DNA of 64,000 nt from Nematostella vectensis. Lineage: Eukaryota > Cnidaria > Anthozoa > Actiniaria > Edwardsiidae. This document shows, one piece after another, positions 51,501-62,600 of the stretch. The DNA lies in contig NC_064042.1 in the NCBI RefSeq assembly GCF_932526225.1, positions 1,409,001 through 1,473,000 on the forward strand. The letters are read 5' to 3'. How positions within the stretch are numbered: position 1 is the first letter of the stretch; each line of letters starts with the position of its first letter. Both the position numbers and the translations under genes were made by a program. Under the pieces are notes generated by a model. The model searched no databases and was not told the origin of the DNA. It was given only the letters and a program-made list of their open reading frames with translations.

Positions 51501-53283
51501 TGGGTATGATGAACACAAAAGGCATTTTAACATGGGGAAGCTGGACAAAAACGAAGTGGAACTAAAGTTTGAAAAGGTACAGGTCTGTGTCTTGACTTTT
51601 CCGTGGGCCACGGTTTACTTATCAATTATTACAATTCTACGTGATATGATGGTTCTATTTTTCATCCACCTTGTACATTGAAAGATTTCTTGGCGTGCCT
51701 TACGGGAAACTTTAACTATTTTTCATGATTACGCGTTGGCAACAGATAGTCTTTTGAACTGAAAGACCTTTTCCATGTAAAAGAATATTTTTTGGACATT
51801 TCTATCCTGTTTTATGTTTCCAGCCAAAAGACTCAGATGACGATGTATTTCTAGAAATTATGGTGGAGAACATGGGTCGAGTGAACTTTGGCAAAGGTCT
51901 CCATTCGCAGAGAAAAGGTATGGAACCAGTGCAGTAGTACGGGCATAGTCCCTAGCCTGCTGGTTGTCAGACAAACTTGGAGTGTATTTTGAGTGCCATA
52001 TTCCGCCAGGTATTGGTGAGGCATGGTAAACAGCCTTAACCAAATGGCCACTAAACCAGAGTCAGTTTGGAAATTGTTCTTTGCATTCATTTTTTCCTTT
52101 AAATGTCTTTTAGCCATTCTGATACACGCTAATAAAATGGCTTTAATGTTTAGGGAGTTGCGCTTTCCCGAATACCCGGTGTTCATTGCGGGCCCTCTCA
52201 AAGGTTTCGCGACAAAAGAAAGAAAGTGCTGCACCTTCAAGCATTGGGGTTGAGATGCGGTGTTTGCGCAAGCGTGCGTGTGTCGAGTTTTAAACGACAT
52301 GCGTGTGTCGAGTTTTATTCGCCTTACTAAGAGCTAATGATGTTCCTCTCCCCTAGGGATTCTTGGCCAGGTACTCATCGATGGACACACTCAAAACAAA
52401 TGGAAAGTTTATCCACTGGACTTCCACAAGACATTCACGGAACGGTAAGTTTGGTGCCTTCGTTTAAAACTCGACTCTGCGCATACACATATTCACTCTT
52501 TATGATATTAAGCATCTTTAAACTAAAAAAAAAAATAAATAGATGATTAAAAAAAATATGTGGAAAGTGGTGAGCGCCCTAAACCACGTTAAATACTTTA
52601 GTGTATTCTGTATATGGAAATACTTTGTCGACCGCCTACTTGCTCGTGTAAAAAGCTACGTTTCAAAATACTTTGTCGACTGCCTACTTGCTCGTGTAAA
52701 AAGCTACGTTTCTGCTGTGAACAGCAAAAAGCTTCCTCCTTGAAATTTTCTTGCCATGATAAAAGTCTGAAAATTTTTTTTGTTACGAATAAGAGCTTTC
52801 CTCGAGGTCTCCTGGTCCAAGCCGACAGAGGGCGCTAGCTTTTCTCCAGGCTTCTATCGCGGCATTCTGCATATCCAGGGTCAGCCCCGAGATTCGTTCG
52901 TCCACCCCAAGGGCTGGGGCAAGGGAGTGTGTCTGGTTAATGGGAAGAACTTGGGCCGCTACTGGAAACTAGGTCCTCAGGAAGCGCTTTATTTACCGGC
53001 ATCTTGGCTCAGAAGCGGGGATAATACGGTAAGAGCCACCATTAACTCATCCGACCGATCTTTAGAAATAAGAAGCTAGAAGTTCCACAATGACCTCTTC
53101 TTTAAATGTTACAGTCCATCAACTGATTTTGTTCTTAGGGTACTAAGTTTGTAACCTTGAATTCAACCATTTTTTCTTCTTTGCTTTCAGATAATTCTGT
53201 TCGAGGTTGACGGAGCGAAAGACGATGGTATTTTGGAATTTTCCGATTCCCCCATGCTCGGTAACGACATTCAGGAACAGTGA
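39512..53283 (+). CDS. GLB1L2: GH35 beta-galactosidase, GLB1L2/GLB1L3-like (18 coding exons)
   Basis: A glycoside hydrolase family 35 enzyme that removes terminal beta-linked galactose. Coding exons: 39512-39855, 40257-40325, 40615-40710, 43644-43752, 44257-44355, 46553-46640, 47006-47070, 48099-48252, 49114-49200, 49605-49697, 49857-49907, 50149-50201, 51080-51232, 51466-51576, 51824-51917, 52357-52444, 52794-53028, 53191-53283; all phases agree, giving 693 aa. Seen: RRR then a hydrophobic segment at 21-39, a type II signal anchor, so probably Golgi, surface or secretory; [31 protein letters not shown] with predicted acid/base Glu221; VTEYWSGW with predicted nucleophile Glu299; [12 protein letters not shown]; and near the C-terminus the jelly-roll motif [10 protein letters not shown]. 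The membrane anchor and sequence fit GLB1L2/GLB1L3 better than lysosomal GLB1. Met1, Met2, Met7 and Met11 are all possible starts. Nothing is broken. Confidence 0.93.
40840..41530. mobile_element. Interspersed repeat copy 1 (CCTTTCACTCCTGG family)
   Basis: This stretch and 41812-42560 align over most of their length (shared AACAGACTGAAA, GAAGTCTATT, GCTTATGGAT, AGACTTATAAAAAA, and CCCATAATGC/CCCAGAATGC). They are diverged by many substitutions. No open frame is kept, so it is a non-autonomous or decayed element in intron 3 of the beta-galactosidase gene. Confidence 0.6.
41812..42560. mobile_element. Interspersed repeat copy 2 (CCATTGACTCCTGG family)
   Basis: A diverged partner of 40840-41530 in the same orientation. 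Both begin near a motif 'ACCC(A/T)TT..ACTCCTGG' and end shortly after the 'TTGTGTCTTGAGCTGTG' / 'TTGTGACTTTATCTGTG' segment. It may be a second insertion or an old tandem duplication. Confidence 0.6.
44721..46314. mobile_element. Inverted-repeat element containing a 62-bp satellite
   Basis: An 18-bp perfect inverted repeat AGGGCTTCTGGAATTACG bounds 44721-44738 and 46297-46314. Between the ends are short unique arms and about 17-18 tandem copies of a 62-63-bp unit (about 45180-46290) containing TTTTTGACATAACTGC. It lies in intron 5 of the beta-galactosidase gene. The interior has open frames on both strands, but they only follow the repeat. It looks like a MITE with an internally expanded satellite. 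Confidence 0.8.
46666..46761. repeat. Foldback element
   Basis: ACACCAAAGACTGGTATT on the left pairs with AATACCAGTCTTTGGTGT on the right, and TTCGTC with GACGAA further in. It starts 26 bp after the exon 6 donor of the beta-galactosidase gene and could form a hairpin in the pre-mRNA. Confidence 0.75.
47517..48090 (+). repeat. Nested duplication reaching the beta-galactosidase exon 8 acceptor
   Basis: A segment of about 340 bp starting near 47531 is repeated from about 47866. Inside both, a 47-50-bp unit with GGCTTGAGATAAGTGGTTCTG is repeated several times. The last unit runs straight into the pyrimidine tract of the exon 8 acceptor (48098). Confidence 0.85.
48532..48660. repeat. 45-bp tandem repeat, 3 copies
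   Basis: The unit contains GGATTATGCCAGTAATAAGA. It is in intron 8 of the beta-galactosidase gene, well away from splice sites. Confidence 0.85.
48808..48975. mobile_element. MITE family C copy
   Basis: Inverted ends GTGCCGTAGCAGG and CCTGCTACGGCCC, with GGGGGCAC motifs and an internal AAAATATT. Related copies are at 17.4 and 62.7 kb. It lies in intron 8 of the beta-galactosidase gene. Confidence 0.65.
50411..50897. repeat. Hexamer array CCCTCT, about 80 copies
   Basis: A nearly perfect (CCCTCT)n run ending in TCCTCC variants, in intron 12 of the beta-galactosidase gene about 180 bp before the exon 13 acceptor. One strand is all pyrimidine over nearly 490 bp, which can adopt triplex DNA. 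Open frames on both strands are by-products of the repeat. Confidence 0.97.
52608..52716. repeat. 48-bp direct tandem duplication
   Basis: Two near-identical copies containing CTACTTGCTCGTGTAAAAAG in intron 16 of the beta-galactosidase gene. Confidence 0.8.
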
Positions 53284-53635
53284 TCTAGTCTCTTCCTCGT
53301 CTGCTCCTTGATCCAACATTGCTGGAGTCCTCCTACCCTAGGGATAAGGATAGTACAGCCTTAGCAAAGAAAAAATTCTATGGATAAAGGGAAATTCCAT
53401 AATGTTAGAATAACACTTTAAAAGTTAGATTAATATTAGGGTAGTATTAGGGTTATATAAAGGTTTTAATCACACTGCACCCGGGTATTGAATTCTGTAA
53501 AAAGATCAATCACGTTTGTAATAATTGCACATTTTCAATCCGAGACAATGAGATTTAACCGTTCTCGTATTTTAACGCCTAGCAAAACTGCCACTGCTGG
53601 GAGGTGCTGCAAGCTAGTTCGCCAGCATTTCCTTG

Positions 53636-53714
53636 TCTTTTAGTCGAGCAAAACTTCGTTGGTAGATACTAGAGGCTTTAGTATCTACCAACGAAGTTTC
53701 GCTCGACTAAAAGA
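53636..53714 (+). ncRNA. Long near-perfect hairpin in the beta-galactosidase 3' UTR
   Basis: Arms 53636-53671 and 53679-53714 pair over 36 bp with one mismatch and a 7-nt loop. It falls between the stop codon (53283) and the polyadenylation signal (53799), so it should be transcribed. The size and low mismatch suit a small-RNA precursor or a recent foldback transposon. Which it is cannot be told from the sequence. Confidence 0.5.
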
Positions 53715-53798
53715 GAGGTGTATGCTCGGGTCTTAACAAAGAGTCGCTCGAAAGTCTCGCTGTATATTGTAAAAGGTGATTGTATTTATTCATTCGTA

Positions 53799-53804
53799 AA
53801 TAAA
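53799..53804 (+). terminator. Polyadenylation signal of the beta-galactosidase gene
   Basis: AATAAA, about 520 bp after the stop codon, followed by a poly-T run and a 14-bp-arm palindrome at 53851-53880 (AAAATTGTGTAATT and its inverse). Confidence 0.6.
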
Positions 53805-53900
53805 GAAGGGTTGATATGTTTTTTTTTTTTTTTTTTTTTTTTTAAATAAAAAAATTGTGTAATTAAAATTACACAATTTTCGGAAACCCGTCTTGTATCA

Positions 53901-54330
53901 GAGCAAGCAGTACTCATATCATGCGAGCAGTACTCATATCATGCGAGCAGTACTCGTATCATGCAAGCAGTACTCATATCATGCGAGCAGTACTCATATC
54001 ATGCGAGCAGTACTCATATCATGCGAGCAGTACTTCATATCATGCGAGCAGTACTCATATCATGCGAGCAGTACTCATATCATGCGAGCAGTACTCGTAT
54101 CATGCGAGCAGTACTCATATCATGCGAGCAGTACTCATATCATGCGAGCAGTACTCATATCATGCGAGCAGTACTTCATATCATGCGAGCAGTACTCATA
54201 TCATGCGAGCAGTACTCATATCATGCGAGCAGTACTCATATCATGCGAGCAGTACTCATATCATGCGAGCAGTACTCATATCATGCGAGCAGTACTCATA
54301 TCATGCGAGCAGTACTCATATCATGCGAGC
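53901..54330. repeat. 20-bp array, about 22 copies
   Basis: The unit is catgcgagcagtactcatat with two 21-bp variants carrying an extra T (TACTTCATAT). The unit starts soon after the palindrome at 53851-53880, just downstream of the beta-galactosidase gene. The insertions shift frame, so open frames across it differ in composition and are not coding. Confidence 0.95.
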
Positions 54331-54734
54331 CCCATTAGCATTAAGAGACACTGTATAAGACGTTCTATCTTTATCAGGGTCTCTGTCCATGTACCTGCCT
54401 GTCGGTTTTGTTGTTGTTGTTGCTGTTGTTGTTGTTGTTGTCTTTGCCTGTCCCGCTGCTTGTATGGTGAGGTCTGTATAGTGCACATTATCTGTTTGCA
54501 TTTTTCGGTGAAGTTTGTTTTGTGTGCAATATGCCTATGGCTTATTGTCATTGCCTTATGAAAGTTGCACTATTCTCAAGCAAAACTCGTGTTTTTTTCA
54601 TGATGCATGATGCCTTAGACGCCTTTGTGTTATACATGCTATTAGTAGTAGGCAAACGCACTAGTAAAGCCCGAGAGTGTGTTTGCAATACATGTTTTTA
54701 TCGAAAGTCTGACCCTTACAATACTGGGATTTCT

Positions 54735-54815
54735 GTGGTGCGCACGAAGGCCGAGGTGCACTGGTGCGACGTACGAAGAAATGGCCCAGTGCACGTCGGC
54801 CTTTGTGCGTGCCAC
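54735..54815. repeat. Foldback inverted repeat
   Basis: Arms of 30 bp (54735-54764 and 54786-54815; 26 of 30 paired) contain AAGGCCGAGGTGCACTGG and its inverse, with a 21-nt loop. GC-rich compared with its surroundings. Confidence 0.65.
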
Positions 54816-54969
54816 GGGACCCCCAACATTCGAAAATAAAACATTTCTGGACAACCCCGAATGAGAGCCGGCTAGCAGGAAATACGACCTTCGGCCAATT
54901 GCCTACAAATTTTTTGTTGTCTTTTCTTTATGGCGGTGTTTTCATGAACATTGTTTTTAATTGTGCATG

Positions 54970-55383
54970 CAGGGGCGTACGCAGCCTATAGGCCTGCAGT
55001 CACTGGACTGCAAAAGAATTTGGCGATCTTATTTGCAATACGAGGGGAAAAAATCAAATCTTTACTCATTCATTTGTATGTACGTAGTTTTATATATATG
55101 ATGAGGATAAAAACTATAATTTTCTTAATCATGGTAGTCTACAGATGATTTCCAAACATATTGTTATGTCGTTCAGTGCCACGCGACGACTGAAGTCCTA
55201 TTTAAGATCGAGGATGACGAAGGATCGTGTAATATTCTCAAAAGTCTGACGCATTGACGCCAATTTCAAACCCAAAAGCGGGAGTTATGAAATCTTCACG
55301 GGGATGCGGGATAAGGGGCCACGCCTTTATTCAGCTTCTGGATGCTTTGACTGCAACTTGTTAAAATCCTGCGTACGCCCCTG
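54970..55383. mobile_element. MITE with 15-bp inverted ends and 5-bp target duplication
   Basis: CAGGGGCGTACGCAG at 54970-54984 and its exact inverse at 55369-55383, flanked on both sides by the direct repeat GCATG (54965-54969 and 55384-55388). Perfect ends and intact target duplication show a fairly recent insertion. No transposase is encoded. Confidence 0.85.
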
Positions 55384-55817
55384 GCATGTATACGACATTG
55401 TATGCGTTTATTTATGCTTTAATCTAGATAACTGATAAAACTTTCATTGTCATAATTTTCGGTATCATAATCCAAAACAATTCTGACATTTTGTAATTAT
55501 CTAAAACAGGAAAAAAATACGGGTTTCTTTCCGATTAATTTTATATCTTGCTGCTTGTGGAGGGGGAGCGAGCAACGCCTGCGAGGGAGGCTAATGGCAC
55601 CTCCTATCATGGCGAACAAACAGTTCCGGCAATACTAGCTTAGAGATGAACGCGCTGTTTGAAGTTCTGATAACTTTTTGGGGGCTTTTGGTTAAAATCG
55701 GGTATTTGTATTATTGCACCTAGGGTAAAAAAGGGAAATGCATAAAATGGGGATGGTGGTTGTGGTATGGGTAGAGGTTGGAGTCAGGGGTGAGAGCGGG
55801 AGGGTAATTATGGGATA

Positions 55818-56050
55818 GAGGGGTAGGGTAGGGTAAGGTACGGTAGGGTAGGGGGTAGTGAGGGTACGGGGTAGTGAGGGTACGGGGTATGGGGTAGTGA
55901 GGGTACGGGGTAGTGAGGGTGCGGGTAATGAGGGTACGGGGTAGTGAGGGTGCGGGTAATGAGGGTACGGGGTAGTGAGGGTGCGGGTAATGAGGGTATG
56001 GGGTAGTGAGGGTGCGGATGAAACGCGGCACCAAGGGTAGGGTATGGTTG
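55818..56050. repeat. G-rich minisatellite
   Basis: Starts with GGGTAGGGTAGGGTAAGG-like telomere-style runs and continues as 15-16-bp units GTAGTGAGGGTACGGG / GTAATGAGGGTGCGG. Many GGG runs with short spacers could form G-quadruplexes. Confidence 0.85.
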
Positions 56051-56637
56051 GGTACGGGGTAGTCGGTAGGGAAGGAACAAGGTCCTGAATGGGATTAACG
56101 CGGACCGGGATTTTAGGTAAACAGGACTTAGCTTACCGAGAACGTGACTTACGGTAAACAGTGACCGGGAAATTAGAAAAAGAAAAGCGGTCGTGAATGG
56201 GAACCAAACAACCCTACCCCCTCCCCCCCCCCCCTCCCCTTCAGGTTCTTATATGTACGCGCTGAAGCAAGAAGAGTCATGAACAAGGTCTTGTCATAAA
56301 AGGTCTTCAAATGACTGATAAGTTGTCATGCCTTTGAGAGCCCCATTTATACCTCTCGTTCCTTTTGCTCAGTGAAGCAAGCACGCTCCCAGTCTGGGAA
56401 ATTCAAGATGGTTCTATCTGTTGGGTCGTGGGATTCCACCCTTCGGGCAAACGCGGTATCAATTTATAGAATACTATTGCGACTGTCTGGCGACTATGTT
56501 CCCATGACTTTAAACCAAAGCACTTCTAATTTAGCAACATAGTTCAAGATTTTGATAATTAACCCAAATATTTACCAAGTAAGAAAACAATATTAAAGCC
56601 TTATACGCGTTGTGATGGCTACATAAAATTAATCACA

Positions 56638-59600
56638 ATGGCAGAAGAGAATGTCCAGCAAAACACGCCAAAGACTAGCCTTACGCCATACATCAGACCG
56701 CATACAGTACCTAGCTCAGAAAGTACACCAAAAACACCTCACTTTCCGAACCGTTATAGCATAGCTACAGATAAACGTATAATTAAAGCCAGAGAGTCTT
56801 TGCACGGCGTCGGAGAGTCCGCGTTCAGAAGCTTCCAAGATGTGTTGGAATCAATGACAGAAAAACATGATCGTGAGGTTAGTGGACTCAGTCACTTATG
56901 CTGAAAGGGGTGAACCTGCGTTGTGGGCAGCCCATGATTAGTAACTCTTGTAATACGACCGTTTTAACGATCTTAACAGTGCTTAGTGACGCACTGAGAC
57001 CTTGATGTGCCGAAGGACTTCTTAAAACGATATGTTTACTTTTCTTGTCTATCATACCAAGAGTTAGGAGGAATCAACCGAGGACTGCTATTTACAGACT
57101 GTCTACTTTCAATTTCCAGGCTTTCCATACTCAATTTTCTGCCGCCCATGAATGACATTTTTTTTCCCACGTCCTCTAGCTGCAGTGTTCAGTCACCGTA
57201 TCACCAGCCTGTCTTGCTGTGTCTAGATATCGATAGGACAAAAGAAATGCATGCAAAAATGATCACTTTGCACGAATTCTTAGCAATCGTTCACGCACAT
57301 CAGGTCGACACGATAGTTTTTGCCGCATAAATGCGGTGGCATATGCGTTGAATACAGACACCTTGTCATCGTTAATATAATTTTCTTCGCGTTTGTGGGC
57401 ATAAGGGTGGAATGACCTTAAAATCGGTTTGTTTGTAGCTGCTCATGATTGCTCTAGACTTATGATATTTATGCAAAGATTAAAATCTAGATTAGCAACG
57501 CGTCGTGAGTTACGAGCTTTCACGGAATTAGCAAATCACTCATTTGGAAATGAAACCATTCGATTAAGAAATAACTGTGGCTTTGTACAGTCTTTGTAAA
57601 CTGATCTTAACTCTTGTGAAGTAATAACAGGATTATCTTTTAGATATTACTTTTATGTCGTTATGCCATTGCGAGCTGATCATATGACGATGAGGTAAAA
57701 GAACAGTTTGCTGATGAATTCTTCTACCGTAACGTAATCAAAACACTGTACAACACTAAGCTGTAATTTCGTGCATTTCGAGCTTATTTTTCTGTTCAAA
57801 TAGCGTTCCCCTGAATGCTATTTCTATAAGAATTCTACTCTGCTTGGATGTGATAGTATTTTGACACGTAGCTTTCAGAATCAACAGAGGGGAACTAAGA
57901 ATCAGGCATTTTATTTTCTCGCAATGACTCTGACAACGCCCCTCGAATACTATTATCATATTAAAGCACAGTTCCAAACAAGAATACTAAACATTATTAA
58001 ACAACAAGCGCTCAATTACCTCATTTCAAGTCGATGTGGTTGATAATCTTTTTTTTTTCTGATCTTATTGTTGTGTCGTTAATATCAAGGCTGGTTTCCA
58101 ACGACCTTCTTAGAGCGAAACGTTAATGAAATCCTTTCAAGTTCTCAGTTATTTTACATGTACCCCAAAACTCTGAGCATTTTAAAGACTAGATAAATTC
58201 CCGATTCAAACCCTGACATCTTTTCTGTTAAAGCTGTCTACAGTGGGGTCATAACATTTAGGATGGCGAACTTTGAGAGGAATTAAATGATATTGGTTAG
58301 AATCCATCCAAATCTACTTCTGACAAAACCCTATCAATGATGCAAAATACATCTTATATATAAACTTCCAGATTAGAAAAGCTTAGGTGGAATATGTTTA
58401 ATCGATATATTCATTCATTAGACCATATATGTTAGCATATGTAAGTCCCATGCGTGTTTTGGTATATTAGGGTCAGAAGAGCTGCTACTGCATTAAGGAT
58501 GGCGAACTCTGAGAGTAATTAAATGATATTGGTTAGAATCCATCCAAATCTACTTTTGACAAAACCCTATCAATGATGTAAAATACATCTTATAAATAAA
58601 CTTCCAGATTAGAAAAGCTTAGGTGGAATATGTTTAATCGATATATTTATTCATTAGACCATATATGTTAGCATATGTAAGTCCCATGCGTGTTTTGGTA
58701 TATTGGGGTCAGAAGAGCTGCTACTGCATTGGTCTATTCGTGCATAGTACTGTGCCCTTTTAGATGTCTCTTTGTCTCTATTATAATTTTTCTTGTTTGT
58801 GTGCCGGATAACTGGAGCATATCGACGATGGAATAATTAGTCTTTACGACGCGAGACTTCTTTATTCCGGCTCACTCGCTGGGGAATGAGGCTCGGGGTT
58901 GCTCTTGCAGTCAGGTTCAAAAATCTTTGAAACTAGGCAGAAGCGACTTGAAGTGCGGATAACTTAGGTAAGTGTGAGGTTTATCTTGCTCTCGGGTGCT
59001 AAGTAGAGTCATTTTGCTAAGTAAATAAGGTGCTGTAAAACACTTTTTGGAGTTGAGTAGCACAGTGGGGCGGGGGCTATGCATTTTAGATGAATGTTGC
59101 AAAATATCACGATAAACACGAAGGCTATCTCTAACGGATCGAATTTTTTCATAGCCATTGGAGAAGTCGTTAAGTCTTTGTCCTTAAGATGTTTCATATA
59201 TTGAGGTCATAATCTTTTAGGGGTTTATAATGAAAAGGAAGTGAGATTTTGTCAAGATTCAAATTTAGAATCGTAATTTAGAATCTCGGCTCATTTCCAG
59301 TATCAACGTATAAATCTTTTAACACCTCAATAGTCAGTAAAAATACAGAAAAATTTCTGAAAAAAAATATGGAGTTTTTATGCAGCAAATTCTTAAGTAA
59401 ATAGTGCAAACCCATGCATGCGTATCAAAGAGGAATAGTAAATCATTCTTTGCATAGTTTTAAAAAACTGTATGTCTTATAATGTTCGATCAGTCATATT
59501 GCAGCACTCAGAATTTGTTTGTTTTAGCTCACATTCTTGTTTTCGTGAGTAAACATTAGACGAAGAAAGTCCTTAAAGAAATTAGATATCTCATCAACCT

Positions 59601-62600
59601 CTTTAAAGGGTTTGTTAAAATCTTATAATCGGTATAAGTCGGTAAATACTTATGGATTCATGAGAATGCTTGAAAGTGGTCAAGGGAATAAATACTATCT
59701 AAAAGAAAGTTTCAAAAGTATTTCCTAATTACTTTTAGTAAACAATATACCATTTCGTTTTGTTTTGACTAAGCACTGCATATTTTATTTCCAGGCGGTT
59801 CATCTGTTTTTAATAGGTCTTAACAACAATATGTATTTTAAAATTGAGGTGAAGCTCTCACAATGGAATTCTTGAAAAAAAATAAAACGAAATATTTGAA
59901 CGTTTACTTGAATATTTCCTTTTGAATTAAGCTCAATAGAATCTCATTTTTCCTAAAAAGGATAGAAACTGATTACGACTGAGCTGCGAATTTGCTAGAG
60001 TAGCAATACCTCTGAGTCATGCGGAGTCATTCTTATGCTATGTTACGATGAATTATGCGCACTTGCGAGTTGTTATGGGTTTTAAGAGCTGAAAAGCGTT
60101 GCTATGTGAAGCTATGCTGCGGAGTGTATATGTTCGGCGTCATTGAGCAAGGTACCCCGTGCTTTTACATTAAAAATAATTTTTGCGTTTTAAAAACAAA
60201 TACACGAATAATAATTCACAGCGAGACAAATGCATAAAACAAACCAACAATTTAAAAACTCAAAAGGGCTGGCTTTAAAAATATTCTTAAATTACCTAAT
60301 TGGATAAAACAATAAATTGTTAATGAACTGAAATGACATGCATTTTCGCTTATAAAGTTGAGTATCCGTATATGTTAACTGCCTATTTTTGCCATGTGAT
60401 TTAACATTTTGCAACTTCTGGTTCCTATTTAAGACGGTTATCTATTGACCGTATCGAAGGTGCTCGACTAGCGTGCAATAGCTCACATTCCAGAAGGATT
60501 CGAGAAGCTTCTTACCTAATCCAGTTTTGTAAGAGCATTCGACACCTCGATCAAAGCAGAGAATAAGGCTGAGTAGAAAAGGGTGCATTTGTGGGCTTTT
60601 TATTGATGCATGGACAAAGAGAAGAATACATTCTTTTTTAACAAATGCGGAGCAAAGACTAGGTATACTTTTTTGTTGTGACTCTTTTTGGCCATTTTAC
60701 GTAGCAGGTTATTGAGACAATGAAAATTGATTAAAGATCCATTGAATTTTAAGCCCGTAATACTACAAGCCTTTTTATGAGAGTACTCAAAATGTCAGCC
60801 TTTGATCGTGGTTTTAATGGGAGTCAAATTAATACGCGCCTTTGCCTATGCATCATGGCATGCCCCCAAGGCGAAAACAGCTATTGGTTTCAAAGGGACG
60901 CCCTTTTACGCTACGGGAACTAAGAAGATTCATGAAGCAGAGGGCATAACTACTGTCAATGAAAAGTCAATGTAAAGTACAGAAACAGGGTCATAAATAG
61001 CATCGGAAATTAGTCGCTATCTTTCTCAGTGTCTGACCCCGTCTGTGTGTCTTATTTGATCTGTAATATCGATAGCATTGTTAAATTGAAGTGCAAGAAA
61101 AGATGCTAAAGATATCTCGAGTGTTACGAGCGGAATGCGTTAAGTGACGAGTGTGTGACAGGGACGTGACGCGGCATGCAAGATATGACTAACAGGGGCA
61201 GGGTGGGGAGGTGATCGTATTTGACAGTTAAATGAGTGAAGTGACGAGTGTGTGACAGTGACGTGACGCGGCGTGCAAGATATGACTAACAGGTGGGGAG
61301 GTAATCGTATTTGACAGTTAAATGAGTGAAGTGACGAGTGTGTGACAGTGACGTGACGCGGCGTGCAAGATATGACTAACAGGGGCAGAGTGGGGAGGTT
61401 ATCGTATTTGACAGTTAAATGAGTGAAGTGACGAGTGTGTGACAGTGACGTGACGCGGCGTGCAAGATATGACTAACAGTGGCAGAGTAGGGAGGTGATC
61501 GTATTTGACTGTTAATGAGTGAAGTGACGAGTGAGTGATAGTGACGTGACGCGGCGTACATAGAGTCTTACGAAATGAAGCGGCTTTTGTACATGAGGAA
61601 GTGTGGGGAGTTTATGATATTTTGAGTGTTATGAGTTGAGTTTATCTCGAGTGCGTGACAGTGATGTGACGATGCTTGTGTAAATACTTTTGAAAGAAGA
61701 GGGCGGCGGATGGATAATGAGGATAAACCTTGAAGGTGACGCTAAACTGCGTGACAAAAAGTGTTAACGCTAATTTGACGTTGTACAAGAAGTTTACTTC
61801 TTGTTTTCTGGAGATGTCAAAAGTCTAAGTGAAGACAAAAAGCTCTACATCCGGTTTAAAGACGGTTGCAGCTTTTCGCGTCGTCATTGACTACTATTCA
61901 AGCGAGATGAATACTTGCTTATCAAAATTCAATGTTAATCTAGTTTAAAGTGAGTATATTCGTCAATAAAACATTATTTTGTCGGACAAATAAGGCTCGA
62001 GGTTTTAACGTTTCCTGTTGCATCTGCCTTTGCTTGATTCGGGCAAAACTAGGACAGCAATGTGCACGCTTCCGGTATTTTCCTCAGAAAGGATATATCA
62101 GGCGTATTTTTTTTTTATGCAACAACATCGAAGTCAGTTAGCTCTGGTATAGCTTCGCAGCGGTTCGTGTTTGCTAGTCAAAGAGTTGTAGTTTATAAAA
62201 TCGTGCACTTATTAGTCACTAGATTAGATTCAAAGGATTGACTTTTGGCGCCAAGCTCAAGTTTTTTTATTTAAAGTAAGTCTAACAATGAACACGGAAT
62301 TTCAGTTCCAGAAACTACAGCTTCACATCGAAAGCCTAGAGCAGCAGAAGCGAAGAAACGAGGAGCAGTTTCGCACTGCACGCCGGGAAAACAGACGCCT
62401 CCAAGAAGAGACAAACGCGGCAAAGAGACAGATAAGCGAGCGGGACTGGCGCCTAGAGGCCTTAGACCGCGACATGGATAGCAAATCACGTGAGATTGCG
62501 CAACTGCGCAAGGACAAGCTCCAGTTGGAGCGGGAAAACCAGGAATTGAAGAGCGAGGTAATACGTCGCACCCTATTTGTTTGAATCAATTTCCAATTTC

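Noticed and set aside
53893-54561. Overlapping open frames of 222, 145 and 125 residues
   Set aside because: Three frames of the same 20-bp array, differing only by one-base insertions; no sign of coding selection.
57007-57330. 107-residue plus-strand frame
   Set aside because: No recognisable domain, lies in an AT-rich presumed intron, and its flanks do not give a phase-matched exon.
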